Below are positions 1 to 9,113 of a stretch of DNA of 64,000 bases, in pieces. Under the pieces are notes generated by a model that saw only the letters and a program-made list of their open reading frames with translations, ran no database searches and had not been told where the DNA came from. Each line of letters opens with the position of its first letter. Within the stretch, counting starts at the first letter, position 1. Both the position numbers and the translations under genes were made by a program. Origin of the DNA: an uncultured Collinsella sp. (GTDB lineage Bacteria; Actinomycetota; Coriobacteriia; Coriobacteriales; Coriobacteriaceae); NCBI GenBank assembly GCA_958427145.1, contig CAUAAZ010000009.1, forward strand, positions 1-64,000, in the 5' to 3' direction.

Positions 1-69
1 CATGCGAACCTCCAGTCCGGACCGCCCCGCGGTCCAACTTTCTGTCCGCACCCCCTAGAAGCCGCTATT

Positions 70-93
70 CAATCCCTATTTCACCGCAACTTA
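70..93 (+). repeat. Half copy of intergenic repeat family A (right arm)
   Basis: This carries the right arm of a repeat that recurs at 16346-16413, 38380-38401, 40064-40132 and 48858-48928. The arm contains CCCTATTTCACCGCAAC. No matching left arm is present in bases 1-69, so only half of the usual palindromic pair is here. It sits directly downstream of the rsmB stop codon. Confidence 0.7.
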
Positions 94-97
94 GTAG

Positions 98-1498
98 TTA
101 CTTGTGGACCAGTCTGGCGCAGAAGTGGCCGTCGTAGGAGTCGGCGTTTACCGGCACGCTTTGAAAGAGGCCTCGATCGTTCTGGCGTACGGATACGAGC
201 TTCTTAGCCTGATCGAACTCGGGGAGTTGCAGAATCTGTGCCTCGGAAAGCGGTGCCACGCTAAAGCCGGCACCCTCGGGAGAAGCAAGGAACGCGTCCA
301 CGACCTGCGTGTTCTCCTCGTCGAAGACCGAGCACGTTGCATAGATGAGCTCACCGCCGGCAGCCACGCGCGCAGAAGCCTCCTTAAGCATCGTCAGCTG
401 AAGCTTGGGTAACTCGGCCGTCACATCATTCTCGGTTAGGCGCCACGGAATCTCGGGATGACGACGCATGGTTCCGGTGCCAGAGCACGGCGCATCGATA
501 AAGACCGTGTCGAACTTAACCGGCTCGCCAAGCATGGCATCAAACGATGTGAGCACCTCATCAAGCTCGCAGGCATCACCCGAAACCGTACGAACGCCCT
601 GAATACCCGCCTTGTGAAGGCGCGCGAGATTTAGGTCGCACTTGCGATCATGCAGATCGAGCGCCGTATGCTGACGCTCATAGCCGGCGCGCTTGGCCTG
701 GCACATCATCACATAGGTCTTGGTACCGCGACCGGCACCAATCTCAAGGCAGCTTCCAGGGCGCGTGGCAGCTGTGGCGATAAGCTGCGCGTTGAGATCA
801 GATGCTACCGCGGCAGCACGCTCAAACACACCAGAAGCAACGGTAACCTGGGCATCAACCGGGGCATGGCAGCCCGGGAAGACAGGCGCGACGAGCTGCG
901 AGATATGCGGATCGAGCTTAGTCGCAAAGGCGTTCTCATGCAGGGCCAGCGGCGCAGGGGCCAGATTACCGGCAAAGCTAAGCGCGCCCTCCGGTGTGTC
1001 AAACGAAGCCATAATACGAGCGCACAGCCAACGCGGCAGACCCATCAGGCGCGACAGACGAACCAAGCGTCGCTCAGACTCGTCTACATCGGACGCAGTG
1101 GCAAAGTCCTCAACGTTGTCCGCGACCTTATGCAGCACGGCATTGGCCAAACCGGCGGCAGACTTAGCGCCGCAGCGCACCAGCTCAACGCCCTGACTCA
1201 CCGCAACGCGGCCAGGCGTATGCAGATAGAGCATCTCGAAGGCCGAGATACGAAGTGCCATGCGAACACGCGGCGCAACCTTTTTAGGCTTATCGAGAAA
1301 CTGATCGAGCAGCTCGTCCAAAATGCCCCGCGTAGCGGCCACACCCAGCGCCAAGCGGGCGGCAAAAGCGGAATCGCGCTGGTCAATAGCCTTGGCCGAT
1401 GCGCGAGAGGACAGCACGTCGCGCGCATACATGCCGCGGCGATCGGCCTCCATCAGCACATCGAGCGCAAGCTTGCGCGCGGGAGACAGTTTGCTCAT
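98..1498 (-). CDS. rsmB: 16S rRNA (cytosine-967-C5)-methyltransferase RsmB
   Basis: Cytosolic AdoMet-dependent enzyme that methylates C967 of 16S rRNA. From the chosen start the protein is 466 residues. An N-terminal NusB-like RNA-binding region covers about residues 1-125. The methyltransferase domain shows the AdoMet loop LEIGAGRGTKT, the motif IV DAPCSGTG and the motif VI ATCSVFDEEN; the two cysteines are those used by the Fmu/NOL1 family. I chose the ATG at 1498 because it overlaps the fmt stop codon by four bases (ATGA) and the protein there begins MSKLSPARKLAL, as expected; a longer reading frame upstream lies inside fmt. It is the last gene of a priA-def-fmt-rsmB operon, an order common in bacteria. 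Confidence 0.93.
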   Translation of the reverse strand: MSKLSPARKLALDVLMEADRRGMYARDVLSSRASAKAIDQRDSAFAARLALGVAATRGILDELLDQFLDKPKKVAPRVRMALRISAFEMLYLHTPGRVAVSQGVELVRCGAKSAAGLANAVLHKVADNVEDFATASDVDESERRLVRLSRLMGLPRWLCARIMASFDTPEGALSFAGNLAPAPLALHENAFATKLDPHISQLVAPVFPGCHAPVDAQVTVASGVFERAAAVASDLNAQLIATAATRPGSCLEIGAGRGTKTYVMMCQAKRAGYERQHTALDLHDRKCDLNLARLHKAGIQGVRTVSGDACELDEVLTSFDAMLGEPVKFDTVFIDAPCSGTGTMRRHPEIPWRLTENDVTAELPKLQLTMLKEASARVAAGGELIYATCSVFDEENTQVVDAFLASPEGAGFSVAPLSEAQILQLPEFDQAKKLVSVRQNDRGLFQSVPVNADSYDGHFCARLVHK

Positions 1499-2415
1499 GA
1501 CAGAACACCCCAGATAAGATCGGCGCCTTGCAGCCCAGCAGCCCAAGCAGAAGCGGCCATAGCGCGCTTGCCATCGGGCTTAACCTCGAGCAGTTCAACC
1601 GCACCATCGGAAAGGCCAAGGAAAACACGCTTATTCTTAACGTCAACGCCGCCCTTGCCAAGCGAAACATCGGCCAGCGCAGCATCGAGCACACGCACGG
1701 TCTTGCCGGCAATCACGCAACGAGCAGGCGCGGTATCGGACGAAGCGAGCACATGACGCACGCAATCGAGCGCAGCCATCTGCGGATCCAGACGCATCTC
1801 CAGCTTGGAAATCTTGGCAGCATGAGTGACGAGCGACTCATCCTGCTCAGTCCACACGGCGGTGCCATCGGCAAGAGAAGGAAGCGTATCGGCAAGCAGT
1901 TTGCCGCCAAGCTCACCAAGCTCCATGGTCAGCGCCTCAGCATGCTTACCGGCAACCGACGTGGAAGCCTGAGCACAATAAGCACCAGTATCCACGCCAT
2001 GTCCAATGCGCATAATGGAAACGCCAGCAACCTCATCACCAGCAAGAATCGCACGCTGAATAGGAGCGGCGCCACGCCAACGAGGCAGCAAAGACGCATG
2101 AACATTCACAATACCAAGCGGCGCCATGTGAAGAACCTCATCGGGCAAAATGCAACCATAAGCAGCCACACAGAAAATATCGGCTTGCGCAGCTTGGAGA
2201 GCCTCAACAACCTCGGCCGTCATACGATTAGCCTCAATAACCGGCAACTCTAGCTCAAGTGCCTTAGCCTTAACAGGAGACGGCTCCAACTTTTTACCAC
2301 GCCCACGAACAGCATCGGGACGAGTAACAACAAGCGCAATCTCGTTTCCAGCCTCGACAAGCGAAACCAGCGAAGGCACAGCAAAATCAGGCGTACCCAT
2401 AAAAACAATACGCAT
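1495..2415 (-). CDS. fmt: Methionyl-tRNA formyltransferase
   Basis: Transfers a formyl group from 10-formyltetrahydrofolate to initiator Met-tRNA in the cytosol. At 306 residues it is of normal length. The N terminus MRIVFMGTPDFAVPSL is characteristic, and the formyltransferase signature HASLLPRWRGAAPIQ lies near residue 110 with the catalytic Asn-His-Asp neighbourhood preserved. The C-terminal third is the usual tRNA-binding OB-like domain. A purine-rich ribosome site (GAGGGGAG) precedes the ATG by about nine bases. The gene follows def after a 328-base gap that contains a palindromic repeat, and its stop overlaps the rsmB start. Confidence 0.95.
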   Translation of the reverse strand: MRIVFMGTPDFAVPSLVSLVEAGNEIALVVTRPDAVRGRGKKLEPSPVKAKALELELPVIEANRMTAEVVEALQAAQADIFCVAAYGCILPDEVLHMAPLGIVNVHASLLPRWRGAAPIQRAILAGDEVAGVSIMRIGHGVDTGAYCAQASTSVAGKHAEALTMELGELGGKLLADTLPSLADGTAVWTEQDESLVTHAAKISKLEMRLDPQMAALDCVRHVLASSDTAPARCVIAGKTVRVLDAALADVSLGKGGVDVKNKRVFLGLSDGAVELLEVKPDGKRAMAASAWAAGLQGADLIWGVLS

Positions 2416-2743
2416 AAAGAACGTCTCCCCTCAACCAAAGCCGAGACGGCTACAAATTAACAGCGGAAAGCCGAGTCACCAGCCCATCCGCAATAACAAT
2501 TCAACAAAGACAAATATACCCAAAACCAAAGAAAGAGCCGCAATAAAAGCAGCTCTTTCAGCAAAGCAATTATCAGCGAAGACGCCCCTCCCTGGCCCAA
2601 CGGCACCCGGGCGAACCGAGCCAGAACAACGCAGTCCCCGGTGCTGAGCGCCCACATATCGTCCCGCGCGCAGTTTCGCAGCAAAGCGAGAATGTTTGAG
2701 CACGGGATGATATGTGGGCGCTCAGCACCGGGGACGGTGGGAC
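2416..2743. other. Intergenic gap between def and fmt
   Basis: This 328-base gap inside an otherwise tight operon holds the palindromic repeat at 2634-2735. The part nearest fmt (about 2456-2580) is richer in A+T. On the minus strand it can be read as a short hydrophobic peptide (AAFIAALSLVLGIFVF), but that frame has no ribosome site of its own and runs in from the repeat, so I do not call a gene. Confidence 0.6.
2634..2735. repeat. Inverted repeat, REP-like (GGGGAC type)
   Basis: Two 33-base arms at 2634-2666 and 2703-2735 are reverse complements with one mismatch (arm core GGTGCTGAGCGCCCACATAT). They are separated by a 36-base loop. The arms end in GTCCCC/GGGGAC, as do the arms of the 7405-7553 element. 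This resembles the paired REP sequences moved by RAYT-type transposases; no such transposase gene is in the window. Confidence 0.75.
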
Positions 2744-3280
2744 CTACTCCGTCTCGCCCGGTCGAGCGCCGCGGGCCAGGGCGTCCTGGTACTCCTTGAC
2801 TGCCTTGATCCTCTGCATCGGCTTCAGTCGCTCGAACATGGTGTTGCCGTGCAGGTGATCGATCTCGTGCTGCAGGCACACGCAGAACAGATCGCCCGTG
2901 GCCTCATAGCGAATCAGTTTAGCGTCCAAGTCGTACGCCTCGACGACGACATGGTCGGGACGCTCGATCTCGCAGCTAATGCCAGGAATGGAAAGGCAGC
3001 CCTCGCTAAACGGAACGAGATGGTCGCTTTGCTCGACAATCACGGGATTGATGAGCACGTACGGATCGTAGTCGTTCTTGTCACTGTAGTCGCAGTCGAT
3101 GGTGACAAGCTGAATGAGCTCGCCGATCTGCGGAGCAGCCAGGCCGCAGCCGCCGTTCTCGAACATCATCTTCTTCATCTTCTCGGCAAGCGCCTCGATC
3201 GCCGGGGTGATCTCCTCGATGACGGCGCACTCCTGGCGCAGACGAGGGTCGGGCGACAGTACGATTCCGTTGGCTTCCAT
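2744..3280 (-). CDS. def: Peptide deformylase
   Basis: Metalloenzyme that removes the N-formyl group from nascent proteins. The three family motifs are all present: GCGLAAPQIG (motif I), EGCLSIPG (motif II, with the metal-binding Cys) and QHEIDHLHG (motif III, HExDH). The protein is 178 residues, a normal length. An ATG at 3286 is possible but sits directly against the AAAGG ribosome site. The ATG at 3280 leaves about six bases and gives MEANGIVLSPDPRL, so I prefer it. The gene starts just after the priA stop and precedes fmt, which makes functional sense because formylation and deformylation are paired. Confidence 0.95.
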   Translation of the reverse strand: MEANGIVLSPDPRLRQECAVIEEITPAIEALAEKMKKMMFENGGCGLAAPQIGELIQLVTIDCDYSDKNDYDPYVLINPVIVEQSDHLVPFSEGCLSIPGISCEIERPDHVVVEAYDLDAKLIRYEATGDLFCVCLQHEIDHLHGNTMFERLKPMQRIKAVKEYQDALARGARPGETE

Positions 3281-3297
3281 GGCCATCCTTTCAGTTT

Positions 3298-5751
3298 TTA
3301 CATCAAATCATAGGCGTCGACGTCAACGCTCACGCTCACGCCGCGCACAGAGCCCGCCTCTTTGAGGCAGGCGTCGATATCATCAGAGACATGGTACCCC
3401 ACGGGCGACTTCACAAGCAGATGGAAGCGGTAACGGTCCTTGGCTCTCTCGATTACACACGAAGCCGGGCCCAGCACCTGCGGCACGGAACTCCCCGCCC
3501 GCAAAAAGTCGGGCGCGGCGGCATGCCAGCGGCGCTTAAGAAGCTTTGCAATGCGCCCGATGTAGTCTTGCGCGTCGTCTCGGTTAGCCGACCACGCCAA
3601 GATGTTGACCAGGCGAACAAACGGCGGGTACAGCGCATCGCGGCGCTGATCCAGGTCGTAGTCGGTAAAGATCGAACGGTCATGCTCAGCGACGGCGCGA
3701 ATGACCGCGTCCTCGGGCAGGTATGTCTGGATGATGACCTCGCCGGGGCGATCACCACGACCGGCACGGCCGGCGACTTGCTCCAGTAGATCGTAGGCGC
3801 GCTCCCCTGCGCGGAAGTCCGGCAGCTTGAGGGCGAAGTCGGCATTGACCACGCCCACGAGCGTGACCTCGGGAAAGTCGAGGCCCTTTGCGATCATTTG
3901 GGTGCCCAGCAGCACCGCGCAATCAGCGGCATCGAACTGCTCGAGCAGCTTTTTGTGCGCGTCCTTTCCGCGCGTGGAATCGGCATCCATGCGAATAATG
4001 GCGACATCCTCGGGAAGCATCTGATGCAGTGCGTCCTCGATCTGCTGCGTACCCAGACCCATTTTTGCCAGGTAGCGACTGCCACATTTGGGGCAACGGC
4101 TCGTGGGCGCGGGATACGGCTTCACGCGCCAAGACGAACCGCAGGTGTGACATTGCAGCGTGTGCGTGCGCTCGTGATATGTAAGCGCGGTGGAGCAGTG
4201 ATTGCAGGTGGGGACGCAGCCGCACTCGCGGCACATAAGGAACGGCGCAAAGCCACGGCGGTTATGCAGCAGCACGGCCTTCTCGCGGCGTTCGACTACG
4301 CGCTCGAGGCCTTCCATCAGCGGTTTTGAGAACATGGAGCGGCTGCCGTGCGAGAACTCGCGGCGCAGGTCGGCAATGCGAACCGTGGGCAGCACGGCGT
4401 GTCCCGGGCGCTCGGGCATCTCGACGCGCGTCCAGGTGGCACCGTTATACGTGCCACGGCGGCAGCGATCGAGGGCCTCGGCCGAGGGCGTGGCGGAGCC
4501 CAACACGAGCGGGCAGCGGTAGCGGCGCGCCATCTCGGCCGCCACCTCGCGCGCGTGGTAACGCGGGCTGGAGCCCTGCTTGTAACTGGTCTCGTGCTCC
4601 TCGTCGATGATGATGAGGCCCAAGTCGCTGAGCGGGCAAAAGAGCGCCGAGCGGGCGCCGACGACCACGCGGGCCGCACCGCTGGCGACCATATCCCACT
4701 GGTCCAGACGCTCGCCGGCCGAAAGGCGCGAATGGAACACGGCAACCGTCTCGCCAAAGCGCGAGCGAAAGCGGCCGACGGTCTGGGCCGTCAGCGAGAT
4801 CTCAGGCACGAGCACGCAGACTGAACGGCCGGCCGCGAGTACGCGCTCGATGGCGGAGAGGTAGACCTCAGTTTTACCGGACCCGGTGACGCCGTCTACG
4901 AGCACAACGTCGCCATGAGCGTCCAGACGGGCGCGCTCAATCTGCGCGAGCGCCTGCTGCTGGCCGTTCGTGAGCGCGACTGGTGCCTTGCCGCTTGCCG
5001 AGGACAGCGTGGTCTGCTCGCTGCAGCCACGCCAGGCGCGACGCTCCTCCACCACCACGACGCCGCGCTTTTCGAGCGCCTTGATGGTCGCCGACATGTT
5101 GTTGTAGAGCAGGTTGAGATCGCGCGTCGTGACCGGGCCGCATTGGAGCGCCTCGATGAGCTGACGCTGGCGAACCGCGGTCTTGGTCGGCGTGTAGTCG
5201 AAACCCTCGGGCGTGAGCATGACCCAGCGATTTTGGATAGGCTTGACGGCGGGGCGCTCAACCGTCCACACGCCGTCATCGCCCTTGACCACGCGCGGAC
5301 TTCCACCCGGGGGCAAGAACAAACGCAGGCACTCGGAAAGCGTCGCGACATACTCGCGGCTCATCCAGCGTGCGATACGGGCAGCCTCGACAGTAAAGAG
5401 CGGTTTGCTGAGGATAGCCTCGATGGGCTTGATGCGTGCGGGGTCGAGGGCGATGTTGCCTTGTAGGTCGCCCAGCTCAGGCGCAATGTCGACAATATAG
5501 CCCGCGGCGGCACGGTTACCAAAGTGGACCAGGACGGTGGAGCCGATCTGCGCGTCGTTAGCAAGGGGGCGGGGGATGCCGTAGGCGAATGGCTCAGACA
5601 GCGCACGCGTCGGGATGTCGAGGACCACGCTCGCATAGGCGGTGACGGGTTCGGGTACAGGCTTAGGCTGAGCCGAGGCAGCGGCAGGCACAGGCTTCAC
5701 CGGAGCCCGCTCGGGTTCAGGCGAACCAAACAGCGAAAGTTGTTCAGCCAT
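3298..5751 (-). CDS. priA: Primosomal replication restart helicase PriA
   Basis: Superfamily 2 helicase that reloads the replisome at repaired forks. The 817-residue protein has an N-terminal DNA-binding region (about residues 40-140, containing ARIARWMSREYV). It then has a Walker A motif (VTGSGKTEVY), a DEEH box (IIIDEEHETSYKQG) and the zinc-binding insertion with paired cysteines (CRECGC, CNHC, CHTCG, CPKCG). The helicase C region follows (IRMDADSTRGK, GTQMIAKGLDFP, QVAGRAGRG). An AGGAGG site lies about ten bases before the ATG. The first 35 residues are proline- and alanine-rich and not conserved. It is the first gene of the priA-def-fmt-rsmB operon and is separated from gltX by a terminator. 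Confidence 0.96.
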   Translation of the reverse strand: MAEQLSLFGSPEPERAPVKPVPAAASAQPKPVPEPVTAYASVVLDIPTRALSEPFAYGIPRPLANDAQIGSTVLVHFGNRAAAGYIVDIAPELGDLQGNIALDPARIKPIEAILSKPLFTVEAARIARWMSREYVATLSECLRLFLPPGGSPRVVKGDDGVWTVERPAVKPIQNRWVMLTPEGFDYTPTKTAVRQRQLIEALQCGPVTTRDLNLLYNNMSATIKALEKRGVVVVEERRAWRGCSEQTTLSSASGKAPVALTNGQQQALAQIERARLDAHGDVVLVDGVTGSGKTEVYLSAIERVLAAGRSVCVLVPEISLTAQTVGRFRSRFGETVAVFHSRLSAGERLDQWDMVASGAARVVVGARSALFCPLSDLGLIIIDEEHETSYKQGSSPRYHAREVAAEMARRYRCPLVLGSATPSAEALDRCRRGTYNGATWTRVEMPERPGHAVLPTVRIADLRREFSHGSRSMFSKPLMEGLERVVERREKAVLLHNRRGFAPFLMCRECGCVPTCNHCSTALTYHERTHTLQCHTCGSSWRVKPYPAPTSRCPKCGSRYLAKMGLGTQQIEDALHQMLPEDVAIIRMDADSTRGKDAHKKLLEQFDAADCAVLLGTQMIAKGLDFPEVTLVGVVNADFALKLPDFRAGERAYDLLEQVAGRAGRGDRPGEVIIQTYLPEDAVIRAVAEHDRSIFTDYDLDQRRDALYPPFVRLVNILAWSANRDDAQDYIGRIAKLLKRRWHAAAPDFLRAGSSVPQVLGPASCVIERAKDRYRFHLLVKSPVGYHVSDDIDACLKEAGSVRGVSVSVDVDAYDLM

Positions 5752-5790
5752 GGCCCCAGCACCTCCTATCCCATACGTCTACAGAAACAA

Positions 5791-5817
5791 GAGCCCCGCT
5801 CTGAGTGAACGGGGCTC
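5791..5817 (-). terminator. Terminator of gltX
   Basis: An eight-base-pair stem GAGCCCCG/CGGGGCTC with an 11-base loop is followed, reading on the minus strand, by TTGTTT. It lies between the gltX stop and the priA start. Confidence 0.7.
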
Positions 5818-5840
5818 GGATACAAACGTTTGCGCAGCGA

Positions 5841-7316
5841 TTACAGCGCCATCGTGCGGGCGCGGTCGATGCGCGCCAGGCAGTCGTCGCGGCCGACGAG
5901 CGCCATGGTCTCGCCCAGCGGAGGGCTCACCATGTTGCCGCAAACGGCGACGCGCACGGCCTGGAACACCACGCGCTTCTTAAGGTCCATCTGCTCGGGC
6001 AGCGGCTCAAGCGCAGCGTCGATGTTCGCGGCCGTCCACTTGTCCACGCCCTCGAGCGCGGCCTTGGCGGCATCCAGAATGGCACCCATGCCCTCCTTGG
6101 CCAGGCCCTTGTTGACGGACTTCTCGTCATACTCGAGCGTCTCGGCCGTAGCGAAGATGGGAGCGGCGACGGTCACGGCGTCGGCCGGCATCTTGGTGCG
6201 CGGCTTAACGATGGCGGCAAGCGCGTCGATCCAATCCTCGCTGTACTCGACATTACCCTCGATGAGACCCGCCTCGTGCAGCTCGGGAACCATGATCTCG
6301 TCGGCAAACTGAGCATCGGACATGCCATTGATGTACTCGGCGTTGACCCAGTCGAGCTTCTTGGGGTCGAAGGTCGCCGGGTTCTTGGAGATGCGGTCGA
6401 GCGAGAACTTGCTGGCCAGGACATCGCGCGGGATGATCGTGGTCTCGCCGTCGAGCGACCAGCCGAGCAGCGCCAGGTAGTTGACGAAGGCGTCGGACAG
6501 GTAGCCGGCGTCGCGGTACTCCTCCACCGAGGTGGCGCCGTGGCGCTTGGAGAGCTTCTTGCCGTCGGCGCCTAGGATCATGGAGATGTGGGCGAACGTG
6601 GGCACGGGCGCGCCGAGGGCCTCGTAGACCATGACCTGACGCGGGGTGTTGGACAGGTGGTCGTCGCCGCGGATGACATGGGTGATCTTCATCATGGCGT
6701 CGTCGACAACGGTCGCGAAGTTGTACGTGGGCGTGCCATCGGAGCGGAAGATGACAAAGTCGTCGAGCTCCTTGGCGTCGAAGGTCACCTCGCCGTGGAC
6801 GGCGTCATGGATGACGACGTCGCCGCGGTCCTCGGGCACCTTGATGCGCAGGACGTAGGACTCCCCGGCCTCGATGCGGCGGCGGGCCTCCTCGGGATCA
6901 AGATCGCGGCAACGGCGCTGATAGCCCTGGAAGGGGTCCTTGCGCTCCTGCGCGGCCTTGCGGTCGGCGTCGAGCTGCTCCTTGGTGCAGAAGCAAGGAT
7001 AGGCCTTGCCCTCGTCCCAAAGCTTCTGGGCGGCCTGCTTGTACAGGTCCAGGCGCTCGGTCTGGGCGTAGGGGCCATAGTCGCCGCCCACCTCGGGACC
7101 CTCGTCCCAGTCCAGGCCTAGCCAACGCATGGCGCGCAGGATGATCTGCGTGTTCTCGTCGGTGGAGCGGGTGGGGTCGGTGTCGTCGATGCGCAGGATG
7201 AACGTGCCGCCGTTTGCACGGGCGAAAGCCCAGTTATAGATAGCGGTGCGGGCGCCGCCGATGTGCAGCTTGCCCGTCGGTGAGGGTGCAAAGCGGACGC
7301 GAACGTCTGATGCCAT
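5841..7316 (-). CDS. gltX: Glutamyl-tRNA synthetase
   Basis: Class I aminoacyl-tRNA synthetase that charges tRNA-Glu. The HIGH-type motif appears as KLHIGGARTA near residue 17 and the KMSKS-type loop as GKKLSKRHG near residue 240. These are GluRS rather than GlnRS signatures. The protein is 491 residues. The start at 7316 gives MASDVRVRFAPSPTG and has a GAGGAG site seven bases upstream; a longer frame to 7388 lacks conservation. It is transcribed alone, with a terminator behind it. A weak minus-strand minus-10 (TATACT, 7357-7362) lies upstream. Whether it also charges tRNA-Gln, with GatCAB repair, cannot be told from this window. Confidence 0.95.
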   Translation of the reverse strand: MASDVRVRFAPSPTGKLHIGGARTAIYNWAFARANGGTFILRIDDTDPTRSTDENTQIILRAMRWLGLDWDEGPEVGGDYGPYAQTERLDLYKQAAQKLWDEGKAYPCFCTKEQLDADRKAAQERKDPFQGYQRRCRDLDPEEARRRIEAGESYVLRIKVPEDRGDVVIHDAVHGEVTFDAKELDDFVIFRSDGTPTYNFATVVDDAMMKITHVIRGDDHLSNTPRQVMVYEALGAPVPTFAHISMILGADGKKLSKRHGATSVEEYRDAGYLSDAFVNYLALLGWSLDGETTIIPRDVLASKFSLDRISKNPATFDPKKLDWVNAEYINGMSDAQFADEIMVPELHEAGLIEGNVEYSEDWIDALAAIVKPRTKMPADAVTVAAPIFATAETLEYDEKSVNKGLAKEGMGAILDAAKAALEGVDKWTAANIDAALEPLPEQMDLKKRVVFQAVRVAVCGNMVSPPLGETMALVGRDDCLARIDRARTMAL

Positions 7317-7404
7317 GGAAATCTCCTCGATTGCAGGATGGATGTCTAACCGCACCAGTATAAAGCAACAATGCCCACCTCCGCACAAAGGGCACCGACC
7401 TAGT

Positions 7405-7553
7405 CATTGGGGACAGACTTAAATGACCAGTCGGAGCTGGCTGACAAGGAGTGTCCCAACCTGCCGGCACTTGGGGACGTTTCTAAACTGCCGGCAGATA
7501 AGGAACGTCCCCAAGTGCCGCCTAAGGCTGGTCATTTAAGTCTGTCCCCAATG
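7405..7553. repeat. Nested palindromic repeat, REPIN-like
   Basis: The outer arms at 7405-7430 and 7528-7553 are a perfect 26-base inverted repeat (core GGGGACAGACTTAAATGACC). Inside them is a second inverted pair, about 7467-7482 and 7504-7519 (GGCACTTGGGGACGTT and its complement). The two levels share the GGGGAC motif. This is the layout of paired REP sequences associated with RAYT transposases; mobilisation by such an enzyme is an inference. Confidence 0.75.
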
Positions 7554-7592
7554 AGTAGGTGCGGAAAGGGTGTGAATGTTTGATTTACGCGC

Positions 7593-7598
7593 TATGAT
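7593..7598 (+). promoter_or_regulatory. Possible minus-10 of metK
   Basis: TATGAT about 70 bases before the metK start. No convincing minus-35 hexamer is seen at the usual distance. Confidence 0.35.
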
Positions 7599-7616
7599 GT
7601 GCCCTTGCATAGAGAG

Positions 7617-7653
7617 CCCGGCGGAATGGTAACGGTCGCCGGGACACGTTTTT
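7617..7653 (+). promoter_or_regulatory. Leader hairpin followed by a T-run before metK
   Basis: A seven-base-pair stem CCCGGCG/CGCCGGG (7617-7643) is followed five bases later by TTTTT (7649-7653). The GAAAGGA ribosome site comes immediately after. It could act as a small attenuator of metK. It does not resemble a SAM riboswitch I know. Confidence 0.35.
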
Positions 7654-7665
7654 GAAAGGACGATC

Positions 7666-8946
7666 ATGTCAGAAGAACTTCGTTCCATCCCGCCCCAACA
7701 CGGGTCCTTTGTTTTTACGTCGGAGTCGGTGACCGAAGGTCATCCCGATAAGATCGCTGACCAGATCAGCGATGCCGTCCTCGACGCAATCCTCGCCAAA
7801 GAAATAGAGCTGCAGGAGCAGGGCTACATCGCCCCCAACGGCATGCCCGCCAACGTTGAGAACGTCCGCTGCGCCTGCGAGACCCTCGTGACCACCGGCA
7901 CCGTCATCGTCGCCGGCGAGATTCGCACGCAGGCCTACGTCGACGTTCAGGAAATCGCCCGCGGCGTTATCCGCCGCATTGGCTACAACCGTGCCAAGTT
8001 CGGTTTTGACTGCGACACCTGCGGCGTTATGAGCCTCATCCACGAGCAGTCGCCCGATATCGCCCAGGGCGTTGACGAGTCCTTCGAGACCCAAACCGGA
8101 GCTACCACCGACCCGATCGACCTGATCGGCGCCGGCGACCAGGGTATGATGTTCGGTTATGCCTCCAACGAGACCAAGACCCTCATGCCCATGCCACACT
8201 ACCTGGCAAGCCGCCTGGCCGAGCGCCTGGCCGCTGTGCGTCACGACGGTACCCTCGCCTATCTTCGTCCCGACGGCAAGACCCAGGTCACCGTGCGCTA
8301 CGAGGAAGGCAAGCCCGTCGAGGTCACGACCATCGTCATCTCCACGCAGCACGCCGCCGAGATCGAGGACATGGGCAAGATCAAGGCCGACCTCATCGAG
8401 CACGTCATCACCCCGGTCATGGCCGCCGAGAACATGCCGTGGGACAATGCAGACATCTACGTGAACCCCACCGGTCGCTTTGTCGTGGGCGGCCCCATGG
8501 GCGACACGGGCCTGACCGGCCGCAAGATCATCGTCGACACCTACGGCGGCTACGGCCGTCACGGCGGCGGTGCCTTTAGCGGCAAGGACTGCACCAAGGT
8601 TGACCGCTCCGCTGCGTATGCCACGCGCTGGGTCGCCAAGAACGTGGTCGCCGCCGGCCTAGCCGACCGCTGCGAAGTCGAGCTTGCCTACGCCATCGGC
8701 GTTTCCAAGCCCCTCTCAATCATGGTCGACACTTTCGGTACCGCACATGTTGCCGAGGACAAGATCGTCGAGGCCGTAGAGAAGACCTTCGACCTGCGCC
8801 CGGGCGCCATCATCCGCGACCTAGACCTGCGTCGCCCCATCTACGAAAAGACGGCAGCCTACGGTCACTTCGGCCGCGAAGACCCCGACTTCACCTGGGA
8901 GAAAACCGATCGAGTCGAAGAACTCAAAGCAGCCTGCGGCCTGTAA
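7666..8946 (+). CDS. metK: S-adenosylmethionine synthetase
   Basis: Makes S-adenosylmethionine from methionine and ATP, the methyl donor used by several methyltransferases in this window. The 426-residue protein shows the family signatures: [19 protein letters not shown] near the N terminus, the [11 protein letters not shown] hexapeptide region and the phosphate-binding GGGAFSGKD. The catalytic His is in GHPDK and the metal-binding Asp is in [15 protein letters not shown] site is spaced six bases from the ATG. The gene is monocistronic, with a strong terminator behind it. Confidence 0.97.
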   Translation: MSEELRSIPPQHGSFVFTSESVTEGHPDKIADQISDAVLDAILAKEIELQEQGYIAPNGMPANVENVRCACETLVTTGTVIVAGEIRTQAYVDVQEIARGVIRRIGYNRAKFGFDCDTCGVMSLIHEQSPDIAQGVDESFETQTGATTDPIDLIGAGDQGMMFGYASNETKTLMPMPHYLASRLAERLAAVRHDGTLAYLRPDGKTQVTVRYEEGKPVEVTTIVISTQHAAEIEDMGKIKADLIEHVITPVMAAENMPWDNADIYVNPTGRFVVGGPMGDTGLTGRKIIVDTYGGYGRHGGGAFSGKDCTKVDRSAAYATRWVAKNVVAAGLADRCEVELAYAIGVSKPLSIMVDTFGTAHVAEDKIVEAVEKTFDLRPGAIIRDLDLRRPIYEKTAAYGHFGREDPDFTWEKTDRVEELKAACGL

Positions 8947-8983
8947 GCCAGCAGCAAATGCTGCAACCAAATATCGACGCACC

Positions 8984-9019
8984 AAAAGAAGTACCGGCCC
9001 CAACCGGTACTTCTTTTTT
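8984..9019 (+). terminator. Rho-independent terminator of metK
   Basis: A 14-base-pair stem (AAAAGAAGTACCGG and its complement) with a short CCCCAA loop, ending in a run of six T residues. Confidence 0.9.
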
Positions 9020-9113
9020 ATTTAAAGGTGGTGAAGATGAGCCTACCTGGGACATGGAATAGGTCACAGGCCGATAAATTTTGCAGCAGAGCGACTCCAA
9101 CCATGTATCCTAA

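Larger units (their letters stand above)
7317..7665. other. Divergent intergenic region between gltX and metK
   Basis: The 349 bases hold, in order, a possible gltX minus-10, a large nested palindrome (7405-7553), a possible metK promoter and a hairpin just before the metK ribosome site. No coding sequence is seen. Confidence 0.6.

Noticed and set aside
104..412. Plus-strand open frames across rsmB and similar long frames opposite fmt, priA, gltX and the corrinoid genes
   Set aside because: High G+C makes long antisense frames common. Each lies opposite a gene with clear family motifs and none shows conserved features.
2457..2703. Hydrophobic minus-strand frame (ending FVFVELLLRMGW) between def and fmt as a small membrane protein gene
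   Set aside because: It runs in from a palindromic repeat, has no ribosome site of its own and shows no recognisable family.
7593..7660. SAM riboswitch upstream of metK
   Set aside because: The leader is too short, and none of the SAM-I, SAM-II or SAM-IV consensus stretches is present. Only a simple hairpin is seen.
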